DNA of 64,000 nucleotides from assembly GCF_029931775.1 (NCBI RefSeq), contig NC_079325.1:52436286-52500285 (forward strand), written 5' to 3'. Positions within the stretch are counted from its first letter, which is position 1. Every line of letters starts with the position of its first letter. This stretch comes from Euleptes europaea. Lineage: Eukaryota > Chordata > Lepidosauria > Squamata > Sphaerodactylidae. The position numbers were made by a program, and so were the translations under genes. The notes below the pieces were generated by a model, which worked only from the letters and a program-made list of their open reading frames with translations, made no database searches and was not told where the DNA came from. This document shows positions 32,276 through 44,500 of the stretch, in pieces.

Positions 32276-35200
32276 TCAACAGCAAACCTGGGAAAAACCC
32301 TCTTCCCCATGCTCTCAAAAATCAACACATTAATAGTATTGTACTCTCCTAGATATACCATTTCAGCTTCCCAAGCATTCCTGATGAGGTCCTGTGACAG
32401 CTATCCATCTATAAAGAACAAACCAGATCTCTGGTGAAGTGGGATTTGAGTAAGGATTTTCCACTTAGCACAGCCTTCAGCAAACCTACAGCTTACCCCC
32501 CCATACAAATCTTATCCCTCAGTTCTTTTGCCAAACAAACAAAATATTTAAAGAAACACAGACAACTGAAAGAAACGTGCAAATGAATTAAAAATTGAAG
32601 CCTATTTGATGAATTTATTGCAACCGCACCACTGGAAATATTCTGGTCATAACTTTTAAAGTGCTGAGTTCTTGACCCTCAGAACCCACAACGGTCCCAT
32701 AGGACAGGAGCTTCCCAGATGTACTTGCACCCCAAATACAGGTTTGCTACTCCCCGACAATTTCTGTGCTTTTAGCAGCTGTGTCACTAGCAGAAACTCA
32801 GCTCTGCGTGCTTTTTCCTACATGAAGAATGCACATGGCAGCAGTTAAAGGAACACAAACTCCCTTAGCTGGCAACCATTAGTTATGTTCTCCACTCTAA
32901 CATGGTAAACACATTCTTTTGTGAATTTAAATAAGAGCTCATGTTTAATCTGCAATTATGTCTTCTCAGTTCAGTTAAATAAAATATAACCAAGGCCTAG
33001 CATGGTAACGCCAGGCTAAGACCAGACAGAAAGTGAGGTGAAAATGGTGCAGGGAAAGTCTTATTTTTGCTCCATTTGCTCGGAGGGATTTGTCTGGAAC
33101 CAGAATTTCTGAGACACTGAGGTGATCCTGAGTATTCCCAGCTGGCTTGTTAAGAAGGCACAGTCTCTCATCTCTTCTTTGCATCCAAGGAAACGTAAAC
33201 AGAAAAGACACAGACCCCCATTGCAAAGAGGCTGTTCAAAAAATCCATCCAAACCAGGGGTTTAAGACATCCGAACGGACTGTTTCAAAAATAAACACCT
33301 GTACAAAAGAGCTTGCATCCAGGCAGGCGTCAGCAAAACAGGCGTCTCATGTCCCAGGTTAGAAAAATTTCACCCAAAGGAGCAATTAGAACCATCCGGC
33401 CTGCCTGTGAAGGAAGCTGTAGTTCTTGGCAACGCTAAAGGAGATGTTCTGCACTACTGGGCCAAACATACCACAGCAGCCCAGCGAGGAAGATTCCAGA
33501 GGTGCTGGTAATGTACAATTGGATCTTTGATACGGATTCTCAAATCAGTACCTTTCTTGGTGTTCAAGCACACCAAGCAAACATAGCTTTCCTCAGAGGG
33601 AGTGAGGGGGGAATCAAGCCCAGAATTTTTGTCTCCTTCACATCCGTGGAACAGAGGAATGACCCTGGAAAGAAAGAAAGACATGAATGTCATTTAGGAA
33701 GACAAAAAAAAAATTCTGACAACTGGAAGATAAAGCTCAGTAGATTTAGTAGCTTGGTAGGCCATAAGATTTTGGAAGCTAACTAGGGTCCGCCCTGGTT
33801 AGTATTTGGATGGGAGGCCACTAGGGAAGTCCAGGGGCACGACACAGAGGAAGGCAATGGCAAACCACTTCTGTTAGCCTCTTGCTTTGAAAGCCCTGAG
33901 GGGTGGCCATAAATTGGCTGCGACTTGACATGGAAGAGGCTTTCTTACAAGAAACCTGTAAAATTTACAGCAGTCTTTGCCACATGGCTTTGTGCTGGGT
34001 TGCATGGTTCCTATTACTCCCTGGTTTTATTCTCGGCATGCTGAGCGAAAAGCAAGAGAATTCCAGACCACCGAGTTTGTCACTTCATCTCCTCCCGCTG
34101 GATCACTAGACTACACTGTCAACAAAAGCTTTAAAAAAAGAAAACAACCCAAAAAAGCACAAATGAGCTTGCCAAATGGTGAACAGAAGAAGATAGACGG
34201 CTTTCTGGCACAGCTCTCCAGCTGCAAACAATACAGGACGGCTTGTTTACTCTGGAATCTGTGTGGTTTCTTGAAAATGTCCTGCTCTGACCCATTTGGA
34301 GAACTCTCATGGCAAAACTGAGCCTGAACAAATATCCTCAAGAGAGCCTCCCATGCTGCTAAATGCTGACTGTTCAGCCTCGGAGACATGAGAACAACTC
34401 CAGGGAGGAGGCTGCCAGAAAAACGCAGGACTGGCGAGGAAACACGCCAGGTGACCGAAAGCTCAGGTCCCCTGCTTGAGTCACCAGGGTCATTTATGCA
34501 TGGGAGTTTCACCTGACGTTTGTTGCTGGTTGGACCCACACTTTCCTGTTGGGAATCTATACACCAGCAGACACCAAACTCAAATCAAGTCCCCGCCCCA
34601 TTAAACGCTGCTTTGTAATTGGCTTACTTCGCAGTGTTCACTGTGAGAGAAAATCCCCCCCAAAACCCAATTGCCACATAAAAAGCATTTTAAGAACAAC
34701 AACATAAAAAACAGAGCAATCTGAAAAGGAAATCCAAACCTCGGTTTTAAAAAGAGTTTCTTCTGCTCAGAAAGAACTCCAAGGAAGCAGGAAGCATTTC
34801 AGTCCCCGCCTCTGGACATGCTGCTTTTTAATTGGCTTTGAGAGAAACCAAGCTTGTGTGCCCTGTCCTTTGCCTTATGCATGGGGATTTCACACAGACT
34901 CAGGGAAGATGGAAGAGCCGGCTTAACAGAGGAATGGGAAGACCTGGACATTGCGACGGCTGGGCACAAGGTAATCTCTAATGGACGGAAAACTCATGCA
35001 GAACTCCAAGGAACAACTGAGACAGACGAGTGAAAGTGAGTGAAAGTACCCGTGCATAAACAACCCCGGTGTTTGCGTCAGGATCGTGAGCTAGTTCAAG
35101 CTGATCACAGGTTCAGTTTTACCTGTTCCCAAGTCAAGTTCTGTCAGGGCCTGGGCTCTGTCCAGAGATCAGGCTCCTGTCAGTGGTAAAACAGACAGCA

Positions 35201-35995
35201 AGACTATGGTTTGGTCTACCCATCATGCATATGAACGTTAGAAAAGCCTGCTGAACCAGACTGATCCACCCAACTCAGCAGCTTCTTTTCCCTAAGGGCC
35301 AACCAGATGCCCCAGAAAGCCCCACAAGCAGGTAGGACAAAGCCTCCATCCCCCGTTGTTGCCCCCCCCCACAACTTGTATTCAGAGGTATACTTCCTCT
35401 GAACCTGGAGGTTCCATTTTGCTACAATGGCTAAACAGAAATGCCACACTGACAGGTAGAATATAAGAAGAATAAGGTGGTAAGAGGGGTAGAGTGTATA
35501 TTGGGAGAAACCATATTTTGGACACTGTATTAATTAGCATGTTTCTCTCAAGCAAAGAACTAGCACAGCACTAAATGGGCTGGTTTTGAATTTTGTCTTT
35601 CTGATCTGCTAGACTTTTATTGGCAGGGAGATTTTTCTGTTGTTTTGCTTTTTAACTTTGGCGAGCATTCAAAAAAGGCACCCCATACACACCTGAAGTG
35701 GTACACTCCACTTTGCCTCTTCAAGATTTTACCACTCCCGTAGGTGTAAGATCAAGCCAGAGCATTAGAAATCCCATGCGTGTGTGGTACAGGCATATAG
35801 AAAAATGGCCTTCAATCTCTCAGATTCAAATTATACAGTGCACTGCTTACTGTCCTATCCTGCGCTAATAATTCTGCACCAAGCAAGCCCAGTCTCTGAA
35901 TTAATCACGTTTGTGTCTATATTTGGCTATCCCTGTTATATGATAAATTTGCACAGAACCCTAGATACAAAATCTTTGAGTCCAAATTCCCCATT
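32276..35995. other. Intergenic DNA between CERCAM and CFAP157, mostly unique
   Basis: Apart from one 5S-derived SINE at 33765-33935 I find no repeat with clear ends and no exon I trust. Two short CCAAT-containing stretches (about 34587-34630 and 34800-34845) and two TTATGCATGGG stretches (about 34494 and 34874) are similar to each other. Confidence 0.4.
33765..33935 (+). repeat. 5S-derived SINE
   Basis: It contains GGAAGCTAACTAGGGTCCGCC and TTGGATGGGAGGCC, then the BovB-like tail. Confidence 0.78.
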
Positions 35996-36502
35996 AAGAA
36001 CATAAGAAAAGCCATGCTGGATCAGACCAAGATCCATCAAGTCCAGCAGTCTGTTCACACAGTGGCCAGCCAGGTGCCTCTAGGAAGCCCACAAACAAGA
36101 CAACTGCAGCAGCTTTGTTTTGCCTGTGTTCCACAGCACCTAATATAATAGGCATGCTCCTCTGATCCTGGAGAGAATAGGTACGCATCATAACTAGTAT
36201 CCATTTTGACTAGTAGCCATGAATAGCCCTCTCCTCCATGACCATGTCCACTCCCCTCTTAAAGCCTTCCAAGTTGGCAGCCATCATCACATCCTGGGGC
36301 AGGGAGTTCCACCATTTAACTATGGGTTGTGTGAAGAAATACTTCCTTTTACCCTCCAGCTTCAGCAGATGATCCTACGTTCTAGTATTATGAGAGAGGA
36401 AGAAAAGCTTCTCCCTATCCACTCTCTCCATACCATGCAAAATTTTATAGACCTCATTCATATCTCCCCTTAACCATCTTCTCTCCAAGCTAAACAGCCC
36501 AT
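35996..36502 (-). repeat. CR1 3' region, minus strand
   Basis: It starts 'aagaacataagaaaagccatgctggatcagacc' and ends in 'ctctccaagctaaacagccc'. It lies just downstream of the CERCAM stop and may fall in its 3' UTR or just beyond. Confidence 0.85.
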
Positions 36503-36726
36503 TGTGTGCACCTCCCTCCGGCTATCCTCATGCTTCGCATGTAAACATATATAAAGCAGCTTTGAAAAAGTAGAACAGACAAACATCAGCCACGTTGAAA
36601 AATACATCAACGGAGCAATGAACTCCGGGAGGGTTTTCCTCCAGCCAACTGCCCACGCTTCCAGCAGCAGAGTGGATTCACATCTGCCGCACAGCTGTTT
36701 TGCGGGCCTCGCTTACCGGGCAGATG

Positions 36727-36976
36727 TTATAGCTCGTCCCTGGAGGCTGCGCGAAAAGAGTGGCCGGTTGTGCGGCCGCCGATGGCTCGGTCGTCTTTCA
36801 GCGTCTTCTGCGAGCCGCTCCAATCGGTCTTGCGGGAGTCGTCGTCCCAGATGGTGGAGGTCTCTGTGTCACTCATCCAATTGGCCTCCCCAGTGTAGTG
36901 AGTGGGGTACGCCAGGAGGGGGTGCACAGAATAAACTTGCAAGTCCCGGGTGGGGAAGTACTTTTTGTAATCCTCA
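36727..36976 (-). CDS. CERCAM: CERCAM exon 12 (stop, RDEL)
   Basis: 250 bp. It encodes [19 protein letters not shown] through AASRDEL and TAA. The acceptor is CTTCTTTCCAG. RDEL is the ER-retrieval signal of all COLGALT-family proteins. Confidence 0.95.
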
Positions 36977-38468
36977 CTGGAAAGAAGAGGGACGGGGAGA
37001 GAGAGGATTAACAGAACAACTGCAGAAATCAAGTTACTGCAACAGGAAGGAGACTTTAGGGCTTGACCCTGAGTTATTTTGAACGCAAAAGCTGATTCAC
37101 ATGACGCACCGATAGAAATACGGTTGCCAGGTCCCTCTTCGCTACCAGGGGGAGGTTTTGGGGGTGGAGCCTGAGGAGAGCAGGGTTTGGGGAGGGGAGG
37201 GACTTCAACGCCATAGAGTCCAATGGCCAAAGCGGCCATTTTCTCCAGGTGAACTGATCTCTATGGTTTGATATTTTTATTATCTCTGGAGATTATTTTT
37301 GATGAATTTATTAATTGGCTTAATTCCTGTTCTTCTATTAAATTTTCTGGTCAAATTCATCCCCATAGGATCCCGTTCCTAGATACCATGGTATACCACG
37401 ACAATGAAGGCAAATTAGCCATGATGTTGTATAAAAAGCCAACGGATCGAAATGCTCTTTTGCATTTTTCTTTCCATCATCCCAAACACCTCAGACATAA
37501 TCTGCCCTATGGGCAATTTGTTAGAATTAAAAGAAATACAACCAGTGCTAAGGATTTTCAACAGGCTGCTGCAGACTTGTCGCAGTCTCTAACTAATAGA
37601 GGCTATCCCTTTAGACGGATTACAAAAAATGTAATAAAAGACAGACAATAAAGGATGCAATCATGGTCACATGTAGTCTAGTCATTGCTAGGTATAGATC
37701 TTGGTTCTGAAAGCCAGTGTGGGGTAATGGTTAGAGTATCATACTGATGTGACCCAGGTTCAAATCCTGAGTAAACTACAAAGCTCACTGGGTGGCCTTG
37801 GTTAGTCCATCTTCCAGTCTGAAGTACCCCACAGGGTTGTCACTGATGATAAAACAGAGAGGGAAAGGACCACATATACTGTTCCTTGGATGAAGGATGG
37901 GATACAAATATGATAAAGGCATGAGTGGTCAGCTGGCATTTTAATGGATTTTGTCCTAATTTTTTGACAGCCATTAGTCTTGTGAATATGAGGGGGATAT
38001 TTTAAAAGAAATATGAGGATGGGTCGCTGGCAACCATGATCAAGTTATTTCATGCCATAGTATTCCCCATTACTATGTATGGGTGTGAAAGCTGGACAAT
38101 GAAGAAAGCTGACAGGAAGAAAGTAGATTCCTTTGAACTGTGGTGTTGGAAGAGGGGGTGGTGGAGCAAATACAAAAGAAATGCAAAGCAGATATGCGCA
38201 GGCTTCGCAGTGATGGCTGGAATGACGCAGCGTGAAGAAATAAAAAAAATATGCGGGGCACTTCAGCCTGGAACATGCAACTAATTACCAAGCATAAACG
38301 GCCACAATCATGCTAGGAAAAAAGGAAGACCCAACATGAGGTGGATTGACTCTATAAAGGAAGCCATGGCCCTCAGTCTGCAAGACCTGAACAAGGCTGT
38401 TAACAATAGGACGTTTGGAGGACATTGGTTGATAGGGTCGCCATGAGTCGGAAGCAACTTGGTGGCAC

Positions 38469-38518
<50 letters not shown>

Positions 38519-41500
38519 GAGCCATGTGGCGAGAATTCTTTTATAGTGGTTTGGCTTAAGAAGAACCAATTTTATTAATCTGTAGCTTATTAATCTGTAG
38601 CGTAGAAGCCATATGAAGTCCTGACTTTTAGCTGACCCCATCCCCAATTAGGATCTTGACCCTAAAGGGAATAGGAGATTGCATTGCTAGGAGCTAGCCA
38701 CCCAAAAAGCACATTAAGTGCTCCAAATCATGTTTAGAGTAACAAGGTCATTTGAGCAGGCAACAAATTGTCTGCTTACGTAGGGGGGGGGATTGTTTTC
38801 CATACACTGGTTGACGGGCGGAACAAGATTTATCAGAGACCTGGACATGAGAACCTTATTATGGAACAGGGTATTTCCAAAACAAATTTAGTCATGATTT
38901 GTGGAGACTCATCTCCTAAAGAATTTGACAGGAGGGGGCCGTTTGAGACCCCTTTCTCACGGCTCAACCTATAAAAGGCTGGTCCAGTTGTCCAGTCCTT
39001 GGTCCTTCCACGGAGAGACCACAGACCCATTGAATGGTTGCCATCTCTGTCTCTCTCTCTCTGGAAGTGACCCAGAGGCCTCTGTAACTATTTGTCTGTA
39101 CATCAACTTGTGTGTGGGTATGTTAATGTCTATCTTATATATTTATTCAAGTATCTGCTTCTTTCTTTGCCTTATAACTCTTTGTAAGTTCAAATAAACC
39201 GATATGCTTTACTGTTATATGTGTGAATAGTCTAAGAGTACAAGGTCTGTCTTTCCTATCACATCCTCTGGCTCTTGCTTCTGGTGAGTAAAGCACCCAG
39301 AGAATTTCCAATTATAAAAAGAACCGAGACAGGGGAGAAGCAGGAAAAATTCTCACATCAAGCCACAAGCTATCAAACCAGACAAAAAGACAAAAAGCCT
39401 CCTAGCCACAAGTGCAAACATCCAGGCCCTGTCAGAAGTTCAGCATTTTAAAGAGATTCCAAGCAGCCGATCCAGAGCCAAAAAAGGCCAGGTGAAGTTC
39501 TGGTTTAGAGCAAGAGTCTGGCTCAGATGGAAAAAGTCTCCAAGCACGGCCAACTGAGTGCTTGGCTCGGCTGAGGGCGGGAGGCCTGCAAATTGCATTT
39601 CCAAGCTATCTTGAGCAAAAGCCAGATGATTCACGGGAAACTCAGCAAGGCAAAACATTCCCATGCTGAGGTCTCTTGCCACTTCGGCCTTACATGAGCC
39701 AAAAATGTGACACAGTGGAAGCGAGTGACTTCATCTCACCCTCCTGTATCACCAGTTCAGCCAAAGTCAAGAAATCCAGCAACCAGGCAAGGTAGTCCAA
39801 GGACCTGGGAAATCCTTCCTTTAACTCTCCCCACCACCTGGAGGTTGGCAACCCTACTGCCATGTGGGGAAAATGACTGGGAAAATCTGAACTTCCTCTC
39901 CTCCATGGCAGCCATCCAGGCTTTTGCCCTGATCTTTCCCAAAACTTTGGAACGCAGGTTTGTAAAAGAACAAAGAGAAGCTGGAGAAACCTTGGGAGAG
40001 GCATGAATCGATGAATATAACATGATTCTGTTGGGAAACAGGACAAAACACTTCCCAACAGTATTGAACAAGGGACAAATAACGTGTGTGGAAACGGCCT
40101 GAGCCTCCATGTTCAAAGGTAGTATACCTTTCCGTACCAGTAGCAAACAGCAGAGGAAGGCCTTCATGTCTTGTTTGTGAGTTTGCCAGAGGCATCTAGC
40201 CAGCCACTATTGGAAACAAGGCACTGGGCTGGACAGACCTCCGATTTGATTCAGCAGGACTTATTCATGCAAATCATGCTGCGTTTAAATTATTCGAACT
40301 TGGCTACAGCTCTCTGGCTCATGCAATGTTTCCAGCAAGAAACTAACCAAGCTGCCCTATAATCATTCTTTGGCACTGATGATAGCCCCCCTCCTCTCTC
40401 CCTCCCTCCTTCCCTCTCTCAGCCCCTCATCTGAAGCCATACCTCCCGGGGACTTGCTGATGGTTCTTTTCCACAGTCTACAGACTGAAGGTTAGGGAGA
40501 GAATGAGCTCATTCCTACAGCTGTTTTCCCTTAAGAGGTAGTACTGCAGTCAAGGGGGGGAAGGAACACACTTACAAGGCAAAACGTCTGGGAGCAGATT
40601 CTGCAGATATCCTTTGAAAGTTAGCCCTGAATGAATTTTATAGATTTGCAGGGCTGGGAAGGCAGGAAACAAAACAGCTTTGTTCCAGCACAACGCCACC
40701 ACACTGTAAATCAGAGGAGGGGATCTTGTTTTGGGGTGAAAGATAACGGTATTTTATGGGGTTGTAGAATCATGAGGCTGGAAAGAATAGCAAGGCATCC
40801 GCCCTATTCAAACAGCAGAAAATACGTCAGAGACTATTTCCAAAACCGTCAAAAGCCCCTTGTGGATTTTGGAGTCTGCCCTAATCACAGTCCATATGCT
40901 CCCCTCTAACCACGTAAAGACCAGCCACACGCTGTACATATTTTTAAATTCTAGGATTCTAAGCAATGCAACAGATTCTACCACCCATTAATGGATATCC
41001 AGACCAAATTCTGTTGCAGTATTTAAGAATTTTCTGAAGGATCCATCTCTTCCCTTTCCAAGAACCTGGTTTTTTTGCCCTGACCTGGATAGCCCAAGTT
41101 ACCCTGATCTTGTCAGATCTCAGAAGCTAAGCAGGGTCGACCCTGGCAAGTATTTGGAGGAATACCAAATACCAAAGAATACCAGGGTCGGGATGCAGAG
41201 GTAGGCAATGGCAAACCACCTCTGAATGGCTCACCTTGAAAACCCCACCAGGGGTCGTAAGTCAGATGTGACTTGATGGCAAAAAGCCCCAACCTGTTCT
41301 ATGACAGGTGAATCTTTGGGCCCTCTCTCTGCCCCCCACACTGATGGCCCTAAGAAAAATATTTTTTTAAATCCTGAACACTATCACTGTTTCACATTGT
41401 GCTTCCAAGGCCCCCAGAGCATCTTCTTACTTGGGATGCTTGTCATACATGACGGGCAGAAATTCATCCACCGGTAGGATTTTGGAAAGCGGCTGAGCCT

Positions 41501-44500
41501 CGATCAGTTTCTGAGCCCCCTGCCATGAGATGACATAGGCCAAAGTCCAGTAGGAATACTCCGCCACCACAAGATTCCGCACATCCTCCACCGGCTCCTC
41601 ATCCTCAGAGTTCACTTGTTTCCTGCCCAGGTAGCTGAAAAGACAGTCCAGATGAGTTCAGTCAAGGCCCACTCATGGTATAACATGTCAGCCAGCAATG
41701 AAGGAGGATTAGGGTTGCCAGGTCCCTCTTCACCACTGGTGGGAGGTTTTGGGGGTGGAGCCTGAGGAGGGCGGGGTTTGGGGAGGGACTTCAATGCCAT
41801 AGAGTCCAATTGCCAAAGTGGCCATTTTCTCCAGGTGAACTAATCTCTTTCAGCTGGAGATCAGTTCTCATAGCAGGAGATCTCCAGCTAGTACCTGGAG
41901 GTTGGCAACCCTAAGGAGGATAGGTGCCACAGCTCATTAGCAGAGCACGTGTGTTGCATGCAGAAGTTTCCCAGGGTCAATCCCTGACGTTTCCAATGGA
42001 AAAGAATCTCTAGCAACAGGTGTTGGGGAAGAACTCGCAGAACCATAGCATCTTTGTTCAGGCCACTGGGCCACAGCCCTATTTAGGCATACACACAGAT
42101 AGGATTGCCAACCTCCACATGATGGCTGGAGATCTCCCACTATTATAACTGATCTCCAGGTGACACAGATCAGTTCACCTGGAGAAAATGGCCACTCTGG
42201 AAGTTGGACTCTATGGCATTATAGCCCACATAAGTCCCTTCCCCCCAAACCCCACCCTCCCTAGGCTCCACCCCCAAAATCTTCAGGTATTTCCCAGCCT
42301 GGAGCTGGCAGCCCTATACATAGATCAAGGGGTTGGCCACATGTTTTGCAAGGTTCCCCCTGTAGTTCCTGGCTACTCCAGTTGAAAACTCTGAATGAAG
42401 ATCTTCAGTGGAGATCCTCCGCCAGGAGTCCACACCAGAAACAGGGCCTTTTCCACAGTGGCACCTCAACTGCAGAATTCCCTCCACATAGCTGGTCATG
42501 AAGATTGAGAAGTCTCCTCTGGGAAGGATCAGACCAGATGGTGAAACAAGTAGCTAAATTCTGTGCCGCAATGTATAAGATCTGTCAGACAAAGCTGGGG
42601 CTTGGCAATTTAACTCAAAAAGGAAAATGTTATATTAATTTGTGGTCTTTTAAACTGCTTAAACTATCTAAGAATCGTATATTATATAGTTTTAGATATT
42701 GTATTTTTCTTCTTCTCAATTTTATCTTGTAATTGATATGAATGCATTAATGGCATTAGCCGTATTAATAAATATCTATCTAAATATCTAGTTCTAGTAA
42801 CACACTCGTTGCTGATATCATTTTTATTGCTGATTATTGAATTTTTTAAAAGGATGGTTTTTTAAAGGATGTTACTTTGGAAATCTCTGGAGGAGGGAAT
42901 GAATTTTCTCAGATCATATGATTTAAACTAATAGAAAAGCGATTCCACCTAAACATTAGGAAGAACTTTCTGACGGTGAGGGCTGTTCGACGGTGGAATG
43001 TGCTGCCTCGGAGGGTGCCTCGGAGTCCCCGTCTGGCGGTCTTTAAGCAGAGGCTAAATGGCCATCTGTCGGGAGTGCTTTGATTGTGGGATCCTGCATG
43101 GCAGGGGGAGGGTTGGGGTCACTGGGGATGTGGGGGGAGGTAGTTGTTAATTTCCTGCATTGTGCAGGGGGTTGGACTAGATGACCCTGGTGGTCCCTTC
43201 AAACTCTATGATTCTATGATCCATAAACGGGTCCTAGGAAGCAGGTCTGGAAAAGCCCAATTGCTAGTCAAAGAAGAAGAGACTTGGCTAAGTAAGCTAG
43301 CAGTGCAATCCTAAACAGAGTTACCCCCTCTAAGTCCACTGACCTCAATGGCCTTAGAAAGATATATGACTCTGGTTAGGATTGCCTTGCAGTGCTCCAA
43401 CACTGCAGGTCATGATAGTGTCCGTCACTGTTCAAGTCCTAAACTGCACCCCTGCTAACAGCGTAGACTGTGCAGCTGAAATAGGCCCCATCCCCATCCC
43501 ATAACCCTACGTACATCAGGTCCCAATCCAGCTGCACCTGCTCCAGGTCATCCATCAGCCTCAGCAAGCGCTTTTTGAAGTATGGCTCAAAGCGAACGTC
43601 GTCTTCCAACACGACTGACTTCTCCAGCCCCCGCTCCACGATCTGGAAAGACACAAAGCGTGTGGATTGCAGCCACAGGCTCAGAGACCTCGCCCAGAGT
43701 AGTTCAAATGTGCAGCCAGAAATTCCTGATTATGCCCCAGGGGAAACTTTCACTGCCCGTTAAAGCATTAGTCCTTGTGAAGACGTTCAAAAGCCCTTCA
43801 AGGGGAGGAGCCAGGGTACATGTCATTTCCATTGTTAGGCCAGCCATGGCTCTCTCAGCCTCGGTTTCCCCATCTTCAATATGGAGGTAACAATACTGGC
43901 CTACCATACAGGGCTGTTGTGTGGATTGCTGTGATCCCTGCTGTGAAGCATTTTGAAGACTGAAAGCCCTATATAAATGCAGGCCAGAATGGGGGGGGGG
44001 GGGTAGGTGGACCAGTTGGCATGGGTCTACAATTCTGAGGGGGGCTACTGCTAGGGTTGCCAACCTCCAGGTAATAGGAAAAAAAGACACCACTGTACTA
44101 CTATCAGGAGATTAGGAAATCAGTACAGGGGCGACAAAAATGTACAATAACAATTACTGTTAAGTGTAACCAATGTTTATCCTATGGTGTCTAATGATAT
44201 GGCTGCCTTAATGATAACTACCCTTCGTGGGAACTAACATGCACCCAGTATTTTGAAATTTAATCTTTAAGATGTGCAATATTAGAGGAATCTATATGAA
44301 GGACTGATGAAGAATTCTACCCATAAGAATTTGAAACGGCCGTATCCTCCATCAAGTTACTCCTCTAAAATTGGTATTTCTGCTAGATTTGCACACTTAC
44401 CTGCATGGGACTTATAGAAGAATGCAGCACCTTGCCAAAGACCTTGCATTTTTGTGAATTTTGTTAGTGTCTGTGTCACCATCCATGTGGACTTGTTTGG

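Noticed and set aside
33454-33693. Minus-strand open frame with a good acceptor (TTTCTTTCCAG) and a donor-like GTACTG
   Set aside because: The peptide is not recognised, no neighbouring exons were found, and the donor is weak; kept only as unassigned intergenic DNA.
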